DNA from: Bacteroidales bacterium
Lineage (GTDB): Bacteria; Bacteroidota; Bacteroidia; Bacteroidales; F082
Reading direction: 5' to 3'
DNA: 64,000 nucleotides
NCBI GenBank assembly: GCA_016290215.1
Contig: JAEETH010000010.1
Span: 28,697-92,696, forward strand
Part shown: positions 1 to 10,318 of the stretch, piece by piece
Numbering within the stretch: the stretch's first letter is position 1
Layout: each line of letters starts with the position of its first letter
The notes under the pieces: generated by a model
What the model was told of the DNA's origin: nothing
The model's input: the letters and a program-made list of their open reading frames with translations, nothing else
Databases searched by the model: none
Program-made: the position numbers and the translations under genes

Positions 1-2688
1 ATGCTCCAAAGTCACAGGATAGGTATCCGTACCTTTACCGCCACCATAGATGTTGTGTCCGACGAGACCTTTTTCAAGAGTGACGCGCGCGTTTTCGTTC
101 ACATGGCCGTTTTCGCCGCCGCCGTAAACAGCTCCTGGGAGGCAACCCAACGAGCCGAATCCAGTCCATTCACTCCATATTGAATAGAAGGCTGTTTCAT
201 AATCAATACTACCTGAATAAGTCGGTTTGTAGTTTTCGGGTGTGACAATGTTGTTGGGATAGTTGATGATAACTTCAGTGTTGTTGGAATTGGCGCAGTG
301 TGCCATCACATAACGGTCGCCGGCTATACCTTTGCCGCCACCATACACGTCGCCATTGTCCTCACGAGCTGCCTTGAGCAAGGCAACTTGATCGGCATCC
401 GTAAGGTCATACACATGACTCACATTATCCTCGTCATAGTAAATGGGTTGTCCATTGGCATTCCACGGGCCCATATAGTCCTTGCCAGTCATACCGACAC
501 GTCCGTTATTGATGATAACAGTGTCATAGCCAGTCCCCTCTGCATATTTGAATTCGTATGGCCAGCTGAGGGCGAAGCCTTGGGTCTCGTCATCATGAAT
601 GGTAGGCCATTCTGTGAGGGTACCCACTGAGGCCAATGAACCGCCACCATAGATGCACTTCTTCACCCATCCCCCATTCATTACAACCTTGGTGTTGCCT
701 TCGATACGACCTGCGCGCTGCATAGGAGTGACCTGCACTGTTTCATCACTGTATTGGTTATGGACGTCCAAGGGTGCGAGCATCGTAGTGTTGTCGCTGC
801 CGTAGCTGCCGCCATACACATTACGCCAAATCGTGCCACCATTGATGGTGACCGTGGCATTACCCGAAGGCTTGCCTGCATTGACATCGGTTTCATTGCT
901 CGACAAAGTGCCTAACTCGCTACCGCCGAACACACTGCCCTTGATGATGGTGTTGTCGCCACTAATCGTGACAGAGGTATTCTTCACTTTACCCAAGTTG
1001 GGCCACATTGGGTTCACAGTGGTGCCGTCAATCTTGGTCAAACGACCCATCGAGCCACCGTAGACGTTGCCTCCGTAGGAGCGTCCTTCCGCGAGGACCG
1101 GGTTGCCCAAATGCAGTTTCGACTCATAGTCGTTACCGATGACACCGCCTGAAATGTTGACGGTGACATGGCCGTGAGTGACAGGATGAGCGGGGTCGCT
1201 GTAGTCGTCAGCCTGCATTTGGCCGTAAAGCGGATTGCCAACATTAACAAAAGGCGTGCCCACTGAGGCCAAGCGCCCGCCACCATACACGGAGCCGAGC
1301 ATGGTACCTCCGCTGATGTTGAGCGTCACGTTGCCACCCACCGAGCCAGCTGTGAGGGCATCGCCCGAGAAACCGCGACCGCCGCCAAACACGTTGCCGT
1401 CGACGTATGAATAGCCGTAAGTGCCAATGTGGGCTCCAGGCTCAATGTTCATCGCGACATTGCTGAGCACGTGGCCATCCTCGCCACCGCCAAACGCCGA
1501 ACCGAAGATGAATGCATCGTCGCTGATGTTTACTTCGGCATTTTCAACATTGGTCCAGGTGTTGAACATAACACGTTGGTCGCCCTTGCCTCCTCCAAAG
1601 AGGTAACAGGTGACAGGGTGGTCTTTGATGCCCTGGAACGAGCGAGGCACACCGAGGGTGCCACCCGTCATATTGACGGTGCTGTTGCCCATAACGTCGG
1701 TTTGCTCGTTGCCGCCATAAACGTTGGTAAGGATGTGACCACCGGTGATGTTGACCACGGTATTGCCCCACACACGTCCTGCCGAACGACGCCAAACTGC
1801 CTTGGTATTCGCTTCGTCCCAGAAAGGATAATAACCAGAGCCTCCGCCAAACACATTGCCATAAAAAGTATGTCCATCGGTGGCATTAAGCGCGCCGCCT
1901 TGAGAGTCGTAATCTTCAGCGTAAATATCATAAGTATAGTAATGGCCGTTTCCATCGCCGTAGGGCCAGTGGTCACATTCGTGGAAAGCGCCGGCATCAG
2001 TTTCGGTGAAGGATCCGTCCTTGATTTTTTGAATCACCGTAGTCCATTGTTCCTCTGAATATAAACCATCATGCACTTGGGTGTTTCTATCATATCCCGT
2101 GCCAATCTGGCCACCGGCGATCTCCACATGAGTATCGCCTAAAACAAGGCCATTCTCGCAACCGCCATAAACTGAGGCTGTGACAAGTGCCGAACCACTG
2201 ATTTTCAGATGTGTCTCTTTGACCACGGCAAACAAGTTGGCTAAGGGGTAAGTAAGGGAGTCACTTTCACCTCTACTACCGCAGAAAACATACCCCAAGT
2301 CGTCCTCGTAAGTGGTTGCTCCAGGCTCAGGCATGAGCGTTTCGTTTTTGCCCACTTGTCCTCCCCTAATCAACACTTCGGTCTTGCCGGTACCTGTGGC
2401 ACAAGTCTTTGGCTCTCCTGCGACATGCGCTCCCGTTGCCACATCGTAAAACTCAGTGAAGGTTCCCACCGAGCCAAGTTCGCCACCACCGTAGAGGCTA
2501 CGTTCAACGATTCCTCCATTCAAGATAACCTTGGTGTTGCCTGTTACAAGACCCGTTTGTTGGTCGGAATGTATGCCTTCACCGCCGCCATAGACGGTGC
2601 CTTTGATGACTACCTGTGCCGAAGCCATGCCGCCCGTGAGCAACATAGTCAGCAAAAGAAAAGCTTTTCTTGATTTCAGTATATTCAT
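1..2688 (-). CDS. Giant exported YGGG-repeat protein (3' end beyond window)
   Basis: The minus-strand frame is open from an ATG at 2688 to the left edge, giving about 895 residues with the C-terminus missing. It starts with a clear signal peptide (basic MNILKSRKAF, hydrophobic core, cleavage near GGMASA/Q). Directly after it come repeats of the form hydrophobic-Y/F-GG-G/S/C, such as VYGGGEG, LYGGGELGSVG and VFGGGRG, alternating with short V-x-I-x-GG-x-I strands. This pattern suggests a glycine-turned parallel beta-solenoid exported to the cell surface or periplasm; that fold is inferred. It is the third gene of a minus-strand cluster, 50 bp after the 2516-residue relative. Plus-strand frames here are antisense shadows of the repeats. 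No enzymatic motif is visible. Whether it has a T9SS or other sorting domain cannot be told because the end is outside the window. Confidence 0.85.
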   Translation of the reverse strand, partial: MNILKSRKAFLLLTMLLTGGMASAQVVIKGTVYGGGEGIHSDQQTGLVTGNTKVILNGGIVERSLYGGGELGSVGTFTEFYDVATGAHVAGEPKTCATGTGKTEVLIRGGQVGKNETLMPEPGATTYEDDLGYVFCGSRGESDSLTYPLANLFAVVKETHLKISGSALVTASVYGGCENGLVLGDTHVEIAGGQIGTGYDRNTQVHDGLYSEEQWTTVIQKIKDGSFTETDAGAFHECDHWPYGDGNGHYYTYDIYAEDYDSQGGALNATDGHTFYGNVFGGGSGYYPFWDEANTKAVWRRSAGRVWGNTVVNITGGHILTNVYGGNEQTDVMGNSTVNMTGGTLGVPRSFQGIKDHPVTCYLFGGGKGDQRVMFNTWTNVENAEVNISDDAFIFGSAFGGGEDGHVLSNVAMNIEPGAHIGTYGYSYVDGNVFGGGRGFSGDALTAGSVGGNVTLNISGGTMLGSVYGGGRLASVGTPFVNVGNPLYGQMQADDYSDPAHPVTHGHVTVNISGGVIGNDYESKLHLGNPVLAEGRSYGGNVYGGSMGRLTKIDGTTVNPMWPNLGKVKNTSVTISGDNTIIKGSVFGGSELGTLSSNETDVNAGKPSGNATVTINGGTIWRNVYGGSYGSDNTTMLAPLDVHNQYSDETVQVTPMQRAGRIEGNTKVVMNGGWVKKCIYGGGSLASVGTLTEWPTIHDDETQGFALSWPYEFKYAEGTGYDTVIINNGRVGMTGKDYMGPWNANGQPIYYDEDNVSHVYDLTDADQVALLKAAREDNGDVYGGGKGIAGDRYVMAHCANSNNTEVIINYPNNIVTPENYKPTYSGSIDYETAFYSIWSEWTGFGSLGCLPGAVYGGGENGHVNENARVTLEKGLVGHNIYGGGKGTDTYPVTLEH

Positions 2689-2738
2689 TTTTTTATTTAG
2701 GCTATTATATTTCACTTTTGAACTCTGCTTATATCATT

Positions 2739-5700
2739 TTAATCGTCATCCGATGGATCTGTCGATGGCACAATGATGATTTTCGTATCACCAATGATTT
2801 TGCCTTCCTTGCCACCGCCATAGACATTGCCCAAAATGGTGACCGGACTATCATTGGGATGAAGTTTGTCGCCAAGAATCACTAAGGGGTTGCTGGTAAC
2901 GTCGCCTTTATTGCCACCACCATACACATTGCCTTCGTAGTGTTTCGGGCGAGGATTTTCTGCGCTTTCAATAACAGGAAGGTTCTGGCTGTCTCCACCT
3001 ACAGTGGCCTTGAGAACCTTGATAAGAGGAGAGTAGCCAGGATAATCGGTGCTATTGTAATTACTGATATTGCGTGGCGTATAGTCTGTTCGGTTGCCAC
3101 CGCCATAGATGTTTCCGATAAAAGGAGGACAATCTGATTCCTCATCGAATTGCACTGTAATCGTAATCCTACCTTCCACATTGCCGTTGATGTCGCAAGC
3201 ACCATAGAGGTCTCCAATCGTACCTCCACGAATGAGCAGGTTGATGTTGCCGCCACGTCCCAAATCCGACTGAGTCAATTCAGGATGAGCGTCAATCATC
3301 TCCTGGGTGATTATATAAATGTTGGAAGCATAAGTCTCGTCAGGGCTGGTTGCAGGATTGTCGATACTGCCTTTTGAGCCTCCAAACACATTTTCAAATA
3401 TACCGCCTTCGATGGTGAGGTTGATGTCGCCATAGATTTGCGCCTTGTTGCTACCGCAATACAAGTTGACGAATCTCATCAATCTATTGGGATCGGTTTC
3501 ACAAATAATGGTTTCAGTAATATCGTGGAAAATATCCACTTGATTGGAGCCCATATAGTGGTCAATGACCAACGCATTACCGCAGCCATCGAAGTTTGAC
3601 AAAGAGATATTACCATTGATAGTACCATGCAGATTACTTCCGTTGAAGAGCGAATTCATATAGCCACCGCCAATGAGGATAGTGATGCCCCCTTCACCGA
3701 TATTAGCTCCAAATTCCGGGCCAAGTTCGCCGTTACCGCCACCGAAAACCTGATCTAATCGACCGCCGTCGATAGTGAGATTCACGCCATACACTGCGGC
3801 TGCGTTTCCGCCGCCGAAGAGTCGCCAAATCGTGTTTTCGCAGCCGTGGACATTCACGATGTTTTTCAATCCGCTATCACCCGATGTGATAGTGTAGTCA
3901 GCTTGGTTGCCTCCACCGAAAACTTGGTGGATGGCATAACTGCCATCGGTGTTATCCACTACATTGTCTTCGTTATGAGCAGTTTGGTAAACATCCACAT
4001 ACACATTGCTCTTGGGCGAGCCATTCAAATTGTTGCAGCCATACACATCACAGTTGATGAGGTTGGCTTTGCCTGTATACGTGTCCGAATCATTCGAATC
4101 AGTCGCATAGCCGACATTGACGTAGACTTTGCCATAAACAAAAGCTTCTATACTTGTAGTAGCGCCGTTAACTCCGGCCTTTTGTCCCAAGCCGCCGCCG
4201 TAGGCAGCACCATTGATGATGCCGTTACGCAGGTTGACCGTGGTGGTAGTGGTAGCACCGGGGGTGTTTTGATCGGCAGTGTTCACGTTGCCCAAAGCCG
4301 AACCACCGTAGAGTTCGCCATATAGAACCAGGCCCGTATTCTCTACGTTGGTATTATCGCCGAAGTTGACGATGACGTTGCCCGTGACCGTGGTTTCGTG
4401 ACCGTAGCCGCCACCGTGGATGTTGGCGGTATTAGTGCTGCTGACACCTATTGTACCACCAATGAGTTGGACGAGAACGTCGCCACCCAGGTTGCCACTT
4501 TGGTCGCAGCCGCCGTAAACGCCTTTACCCAAGCCCGTAACGGCATCGCCATCGGTGCCGATGGTGCCGCCATAGACATAGACCTCAGTGTTGTTCGTGA
4601 TACTAGCTTGCTTGCCGCCGCCCACCACCTTGTGGACCACAGTGCCATTGTTGACGTTGATTTCGGTGCTGCCATCCACAGGTGCCAACTCGCCGCCACC
4701 ATAAACATTACCTGACACGAGAGCAACGAATTCTTCTGAGCTCAAGTCCTCAGGAAGATCATCAGGAAGATAGCCCGACATAGCATCAACATAACCAAAG
4801 TTGACTATCGGGTTGGATGTAACCGTTGCCGAGGCACCGTAGGCACCGCCAAACACATTGCCTCTAATGCCTTCTTCTTGGGCAATGTGCATCACATTGA
4901 CAACAGGTCCGTCAGTGGTAGAAGTTGGAGTATAAGGCGTCAGTTTGCCACCTCCATATACATTCGTCAGGTCGAGGCCACAGCTTACTTCATAGTCAAT
5001 CACGTTAACGGTGATGCTTCCCGTAATGCTACCGTTTTGGTCACTACCGCCGAAAGCGTTTGTTATGGTTCCGCCTTCCAAATTGAGGGTGACGTTACCA
5101 TCAATATTGGCAGCTGTCTCATTTAACACACCCTTCGATCCACCAAAGACATTGTTAATCGTACCACCTCTCACATCGAATTGGACATTGCCTTGAATCT
5201 CGGCCATATTGGAACCACCGTATGCATTGTCGATCACGGCGCCACATTTAATAATTGAATAGACATTGTCGGAAATAAGATGCGCCTCATTGCTACCACC
5301 GAAGAAATCAGTGATGTGCATATCCATTTCCTCATTACACTGCGAATCGCCATTGACTTCGGTGTACATCGGACCTGCAATGTTACCTTCTTTGTTGCTA
5401 CCGCCAAAGAGGTGGATTATTTCACCACCCGAGACAACCAAGTGGGTGCCACCATTGCCGATGTTGGCCGCGGTGACTTCACCGTTACCGCCACCGAAGA
5501 CATAATCCATTCGGCCGCCTTCAATAATCGTGGCCACCCCCGTGGCGTCTGCAGCATTACCGCCAGAGAACACCCTGCGGATGGTATTCAAACAATTGTG
5601 AACATATACCAAGATAGAAGATTCATCTGCATCCGATGGTATGTAGTCGGCTTGGTTGCCACCGCCAAAGACCTGGTTGATGGCATAATATGGATTCTCG

Positions 5701-8700
5701 CCAGTCGCGGCACTGTAATCGTACTCGTCATCCGGGAAATTAAAGGCTGTCTTCCACACATGCACCTTCACGTCGTCCTGCGGTGAGCCGTTGGTGTTGT
5801 TGCAGCCATAGATATTACCATCCCTAAGGTCGATGAAACAGTTGGCTGGAAGCTGGTCTTCGTTGCTGATGTTGACGAACACCTTGCCGAAGACCTTGGC
5901 AGCAATGGGGTCATTGCCTTGTCGGCCCAAAGCGCCGCCAAAAAGGTTACCATGGAGGGTGCCATTGAGGAAGCTGACAGTCGTGGAATTGTCGCCGTTC
6001 GTATTGACACTGCCCAAGGCAGAGCCGCCATACACATTTCCGTAGATGATCGGAAGTCCAGTCCAAGAAGTGGCAGTGGCTGGACCAACATTGACGATGA
6101 CATTACCCGTAGTGCGAGTGGGCACACCGTATCCACCGCCAAACACTTCGGAGATGTGAGAGGCGTCGGCACCCACTTGGCCGCCTAAAATATCGACACG
6201 CGAAACACGGCTTGTGGGCGGGTTGTTGGTGACCTCCGTGGCCACCGTCACCGACGGGTCCTCTATGGAATAAACCGTTCCATTGTCATAGAAATAGTTG
6301 CCGTTGCCGCCAGCATAGATGTTGCCGTTCACTTGGCCTCCAATGACGACGACAAGCGAGGTGTCGAGCACCGCGCCGCTGATGTCGCAGCCGCCGAATA
6401 GGTTGGCAGGAACATCCGCGCCACCTTCCACGAGTACCAAACTGTTGTGGTATACATCGTTCATGCGGCAACCTCCGTAAACGGCATTACTCACCACGGC
6501 ATCAGGAATGACAACAGGAGCATTAGGAGTTGCTTGGTAGGAGCTGCGCAAGCGCACCATACTACCCACATTGCGGTAGGTGTTGCCACCAATGGTGAAA
6601 TCCTTTCCTGTAGTCATAGCGCCTCTGTTGCAACCGCCATAAACGGTACCCACTTGGCCATGTAGTAAGATGATGTCAGGTACCAAGGGCACATTTTGTG
6701 TTTCCACAACATTATCCTTATTGTTGCCGCCAAAAATAGTGCCCACTTGGTCATAAGGAAGAGGATTATTAACATTGAGGAATACCGTGATAGAACCGGT
6801 CACCGTCACACCATTGCCACCACCATACACTGTATTAATATGGCCGCCTTGGTCTGCAGGGGAACCGTTAATGTTGATGTCGACGAAAGTGTTGGTCTGG
6901 ATAGGTTTGTCATTGAACTGTCCTTGGTCATCGTATGAACAGTAGTGACCCGCAGGAATGACATCATCACCGTTTACATAGTCGTAGTCGCCGTTGCCGC
7001 CGCCATACACCGTGTTGATGTCGGGCGTACCTGTGAGGCTGACGTATGTGTTTACCTCCGACAAAGAGGTGTAACCGTCAGAGGCAATATCATAACCCGC
7101 AGGAAAAACACGGTTGGAGATTTGACCTACCTGTCCCGAACGATCGTTGCCGCCATAAAGGGCACCGTCGAACTCATCCGTCATGCCGATGGAGCCACCC
7201 GAAACGATTACCTCGTTGCCACCCAAGATGGAGGCCATATTACCACCGCCAAACACATTGCCCACTACTTCTCCGCCATCCATGCGCAACGATGCCAAGC
7301 CCACAAATTGAGGGAACGACCTGTCGCCCACTGTGGCATCCGTAAAGCCAACTGGTGACATGTTACCACCAGCATAGACATTACCCTTGACCATTGCGTT
7401 TTCTGTAACAATCACATGGGTCTCGTTGTGGGTGGGAATGGCCCAACCAACATAGTTCTCAGGAGGACAATAGTTGATGCCTTCAATATAACTGATACCA
7501 TCATTGCAGTGGTAGAAACCATTACTGCCTCCGAAAAGATTGTTATAGACAACACCTCCAGATGCCTTGACATAGGTGCCTCCTTGAACAGCCTGATATG
7601 CTTCCGAAGGTGGATTGCTGGACACATTCGGGTTAACGCGTGTGCTACCCACATCACCGCTGATATTGCAACCGCCATAGACGGTGCCTACATGGCCATC
7701 CATGATTTCCGTCCATGTGCTGTAGTCCACATTGCTCTTCTGACAGCCACCGTAAAGTAAGTCTATCAGGATATTAGGGCTGTTCATCTGAACGTGAGTA
7801 CCGTATTTGACATTCATACTTACGGGAGCATTGCCGTAAGTGTTCGGAGCGAGTATCGTAGTCTCTTCTTGAGCCAGCATATCGCCCTCGTTGCCACCGC
7901 CATACACGGTGCCAATGCCTCCCGAGGTAAGGATAAGGTTCGGAACGCCTTCCATGGAAGCCCTATTGTTGCCGCCAAAGAGCGTACGTACATTGTAGAT
8001 GCCAGAACGGTCCCAATGGTAATCACCATCGATGGCATTGTCTGTCAGGTCACCGCCTGAATAGTCTCCGATGGCATTCGTATAGACTTTACCATAGGCA
8101 CCGTTGGCGAGCACAGCCAGTTGACAGTTGACAAGCACTTGGGTGGAGCGCACATCGTATTCGTTACCACCACCGAAGATGGTGTCAATCTGGCCGCCTT
8201 CCACTGTGATGTAAATATTCTGGCCTTGCACCTTGTTGCCACCACCGAAGAGGTAGCCGATGCCGAAGTCACGGCCAAGTACACCATTATGATAGTTGTT
8301 ACCCGTTTCTGTGGTCGTATTGGTGACCGTGATGCGTTCCTGGGATTGGTAGCCTAACGATCCGCCATAGTTGTTGCCACCGAAGATGGTGAAGATGGTG
8401 CCACCATTAATGTTGATGGTCACATCATCGCTCGTTGCATTCAGGATGGCGTTTTTGGCGCCACCAAAGACGGAATCGATCTTAACGTAATCGTTGGTCA
8501 CCGTAATCTTGGACTTTTTGATGGTAGGTGAAACAAAAGTCACATTCGAGCCGGTAGCGTTGGTCCAAACCGTGTCGCCCAACTGCTGATTGATTGTCAT
8601 TTCCACTATGCTGGCATTGTTCTCAATGGTGTACTCTGTATCGTATGAAGCAGGCTCAAAAGAGGTGCCGTTGTAGGCATAGTAGCCGTTGCCGCCGCCG

Positions 8701-10289
8701 TAGATGTCGCCAATCCTTATAGGTGCATTGGTGGTACCATAATCGTCGAAGTCATTGGGGTCATCGGCTTCAACACCTATTGTGATGGTCGACCCTTCAG
8801 CGCCTAATACAGTTCTGGCAATGTCATTGCCGCCATACACGGCATGGATGCTGTCGCAGTTGATGATGGCCACCGCGGTATTGCCGCCTACATCGCCCAT
8901 ACGGCCACCTCCAAACACAGCGCCGTAAACCAACAAACCAGGTTGCTCTTTGGTATGGAAAGAATAAACTGACGCTGGGTTTTGGTCAGGGTCAGAACAA
9001 ACGGCTTCCACCTTGTACTCATAATCTGTATCATAATCCAAGTTAGCGAGGAAATATGAGGTCACCTCCCCTACACCAACCGCGTTCCAAGCCGATTCGT
9101 TTTGCTTTTTCCAAAAGACAATATAACTCTCAGCCGTGGGAAGCCACGACACCGTGACGCCTTCGTAAGCGACCACTGGAGCGGCAGCCTGCCCAGGGTT
9201 ATGGCACTGGGTTTTCAACGTGACCACAGCCGAGCGCGTCTGCATAGAACCGTTGGTATATGTAACGGTAAGCGAAATGAGAGCGGTTTGATGACTCGAA
9301 GGGTATCCATTGTTAAAGGAAAGCGTCGGAGAAGACGCTGTAGTCGAACTTAAAGTAAGATACTGCGCACCTTGGCCAGAAATTTCCCAAGAATAAGAAG
9401 CGATGCTGTTTTCGGTTATCGCTTCAGAACCAGGGATACCAGATTGTTCCGAACCGCCATAGAAATAATGCGGGGTGCCTTCAAAAAGATAAACGGTATA
9501 GGCTTGTCTATAGTCGTAAGAATATGGAAGGTCTTCGTCTACTTCAAGCGTTTGACTCGAACCATAATCCATTTCATCATTATCCAAAACGAGGTCGCCC
9601 AAGCCGCCTGATTCATTGCTGATTTCTTCGTCATACTCGGTAATCGTTACTGCACGGTACATTGCGCCATTGGTCGGAATATGATAACTGGATGCGGATG
9701 ACAGTTGCCATGTACCATTATATTCCACCCAATACACTTCCCAACATTGCTGATCCACAGGGTCCCAGCTGTGGCCTTCACCGCAATCCCCTTCATTAGT
9801 AACACCTTGGTAACGGTGACCGCGAGCCACGCCCGCGCCATATTGGTCTGGATCCCAGTCATAGAAATAGTAAATCTGGTCCGTGTTTCTCAGCAATTGG
9901 ATGGACGGCAATGTCGCTGAAAGCGAAAGTTGGCCATTGGGCTGTAACGGAGCCGCCAGAAAACGATAGTTGCCATTTCCGTCAATGAAATAGTAGTTAT
10001 GGTGGAGACCATAAACGTTGGCGGTGTTGCCCGAATACCACAAGCATGTGGCAGGGTCGAACGTGGTGGCATCCTGCAACACCCAGTCTTGAGCGGTTTC
10101 ATCATATACATGTGCCAAATAATGGTCGCCTTTTTTGATGACATGCAGCGGGTCGTTCTGTGCCGCAACGCTTCCAACAAAAGCAAAAAGCAACAGGCCG
10201 CAAACTGCTAACTTGCGTACTACTTTCTCCATATTTTTGCTTTTTCTCTTCATTTTCAGATGATGATGTATATTCAGTAGTTTTTTCAT
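2739..10289 (-). CDS. Giant exported YGGG-repeat protein (2516 aa) with an FN3-like domain
   Basis: The signal peptide is MEKVVRKLAVCGLLLFAFVG ending near VAA/Q. The frame has 19 extra basic residues before it; an ATG at 10232 would give the conventional leader, but AGAGGA about 8 nt before 10289 favours the longer start. Residues ~40-380 form a non-repeat head, residues ~385-455 look like a fibronectin type III domain (VTVSWLPTAESYIVFW, DYDTDYEYKVEAVC), and the rest carries dozens of VYGGGN/IFGGGN/VYGGCN repeats alternating with V-x-V-x-GG-x-I strands, consistent with a very long beta-solenoid. Two units of about 440 and 500 residues (near residues 1393-1833 and 1969-2475) are an internal duplication. 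The end (GDTKIII then a short acidic tail) resembles the end of the upstream neighbour, and no T9SS domain is seen. Role unknown; surface adhesin or structural protein is a guess. Confidence 0.9.
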   Translation of the reverse strand: MKKLLNIHHHLKMKRKSKNMEKVVRKLAVCGLLLFAFVGSVAAQNDPLHVIKKGDHYLAHVYDETAQDWVLQDATTFDPATCLWYSGNTANVYGLHHNYYFIDGNGNYRFLAAPLQPNGQLSLSATLPSIQLLRNTDQIYYFYDWDPDQYGAGVARGHRYQGVTNEGDCGEGHSWDPVDQQCWEVYWVEYNGTWQLSSASSYHIPTNGAMYRAVTITEYDEEISNESGGLGDLVLDNDEMDYGSSQTLEVDEDLPYSYDYRQAYTVYLFEGTPHYFYGGSEQSGIPGSEAITENSIASYSWEISGQGAQYLTLSSTTASSPTLSFNNGYPSSHQTALISLTVTYTNGSMQTRSAVVTLKTQCHNPGQAAAPVVAYEGVTVSWLPTAESYIVFWKKQNESAWNAVGVGEVTSYFLANLDYDTDYEYKVEAVCSDPDQNPASVYSFHTKEQPGLLVYGAVFGGGRMGDVGGNTAVAIINCDSIHAVYGGNDIARTVLGAEGSTITIGVEADDPNDFDDYGTTNAPIRIGDIYGGGNGYYAYNGTSFEPASYDTEYTIENNASIVEMTINQQLGDTVWTNATGSNVTFVSPTIKKSKITVTNDYVKIDSVFGGAKNAILNATSDDVTININGGTIFTIFGGNNYGGSLGYQSQERITVTNTTTETGNNYHNGVLGRDFGIGYLFGGGNKVQGQNIYITVEGGQIDTIFGGGNEYDVRSTQVLVNCQLAVLANGAYGKVYTNAIGDYSGGDLTDNAIDGDYHWDRSGIYNVRTLFGGNNRASMEGVPNLILTSGGIGTVYGGGNEGDMLAQEETTILAPNTYGNAPVSMNVKYGTHVQMNSPNILIDLLYGGCQKSNVDYSTWTEIMDGHVGTVYGGCNISGDVGSTRVNPNVSSNPPSEAYQAVQGGTYVKASGGVVYNNLFGGSNGFYHCNDGISYIEGINYCPPENYVGWAIPTHNETHVIVTENAMVKGNVYAGGNMSPVGFTDATVGDRSFPQFVGLASLRMDGGEVVGNVFGGGNMASILGGNEVIVSGGSIGMTDEFDGALYGGNDRSGQVGQISNRVFPAGYDIASDGYTSLSEVNTYVSLTGTPDINTVYGGGNGDYDYVNGDDVIPAGHYCSYDDQGQFNDKPIQTNTFVDININGSPADQGGHINTVYGGGNGVTVTGSITVFLNVNNPLPYDQVGTIFGGNNKDNVVETQNVPLVPDIILLHGQVGTVYGGCNRGAMTTGKDFTIGGNTYRNVGSMVRLRSSYQATPNAPVVIPDAVVSNAVYGGCRMNDVYHNSLVLVEGGADVPANLFGGCDISGAVLDTSLVVVIGGQVNGNIYAGGNGNYFYDNGTVYSIEDPSVTVATEVTNNPPTSRVSRVDILGGQVGADASHISEVFGGGYGVPTRTTGNVIVNVGPATATSWTGLPIIYGNVYGGSALGSVNTNGDNSTTVSFLNGTLHGNLFGGALGRQGNDPIAAKVFGKVFVNISNEDQLPANCFIDLRDGNIYGCNNTNGSPQDDVKVHVWKTAFNFPDDEYDYSAATGENPYYAINQVFGGGNQADYIPSDADESSILVYVHNCLNTIRRVFSGGNAADATGVATIIEGGRMDYVFGGGNGEVTAANIGNGGTHLVVSGGEIIHLFGGSNKEGNIAGPMYTEVNGDSQCNEEMDMHITDFFGGSNEAHLISDNVYSIIKCGAVIDNAYGGSNMAEIQGNVQFDVRGGTINNVFGGSKGVLNETAANIDGNVTLNLEGGTITNAFGGSDQNGSITGSITVNVIDYEVSCGLDLTNVYGGGKLTPYTPTSTTDGPVVNVMHIAQEEGIRGNVFGGAYGASATVTSNPIVNFGYVDAMSGYLPDDLPEDLSSEEFVALVSGNVYGGGELAPVDGSTEINVNNGTVVHKVVGGGKQASITNNTEVYVYGGTIGTDGDAVTGLGKGVYGGCDQSGNLGGDVLVQLIGGTIGVSSTNTANIHGGGYGHETTVTGNVIVNFGDNTNVENTGLVLYGELYGGSALGNVNTADQNTPGATTTTTVNLRNGIINGAAYGGGLGQKAGVNGATTSIEAFVYGKVYVNVGYATDSNDSDTYTGKANLINCDVYGCNNLNGSPKSNVYVDVYQTAHNEDNVVDNTDGSYAIHQVFGGGNQADYTITSGDSGLKNIVNVHGCENTIWRLFGGGNAAAVYGVNLTIDGGRLDQVFGGGNGELGPEFGANIGEGGITILIGGGYMNSLFNGSNLHGTINGNISLSNFDGCGNALVIDHYMGSNQVDIFHDITETIICETDPNRLMRFVNLYCGSNKAQIYGDINLTIEGGIFENVFGGSKGSIDNPATSPDETYASNIYIITQEMIDAHPELTQSDLGRGGNINLLIRGGTIGDLYGACDINGNVEGRITITVQFDEESDCPPFIGNIYGGGNRTDYTPRNISNYNSTDYPGYSPLIKVLKATVGGDSQNLPVIESAENPRPKHYEGNVYGGGNKGDVTSNPLVILGDKLHPNDSPVTILGNVYGGGKEGKIIGDTKIIIVPSTDPSDDD

Positions 10290-10318
10290 TGTCGTTTCCT
10301 CTTATATTCAACTCATTC

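Noticed and set aside
1-10289. Regular short repeats reminiscent of a CRISPR array
   Set aside because: They are protein-coding, varying in length and sequence, with no constant repeats and unique spacers.
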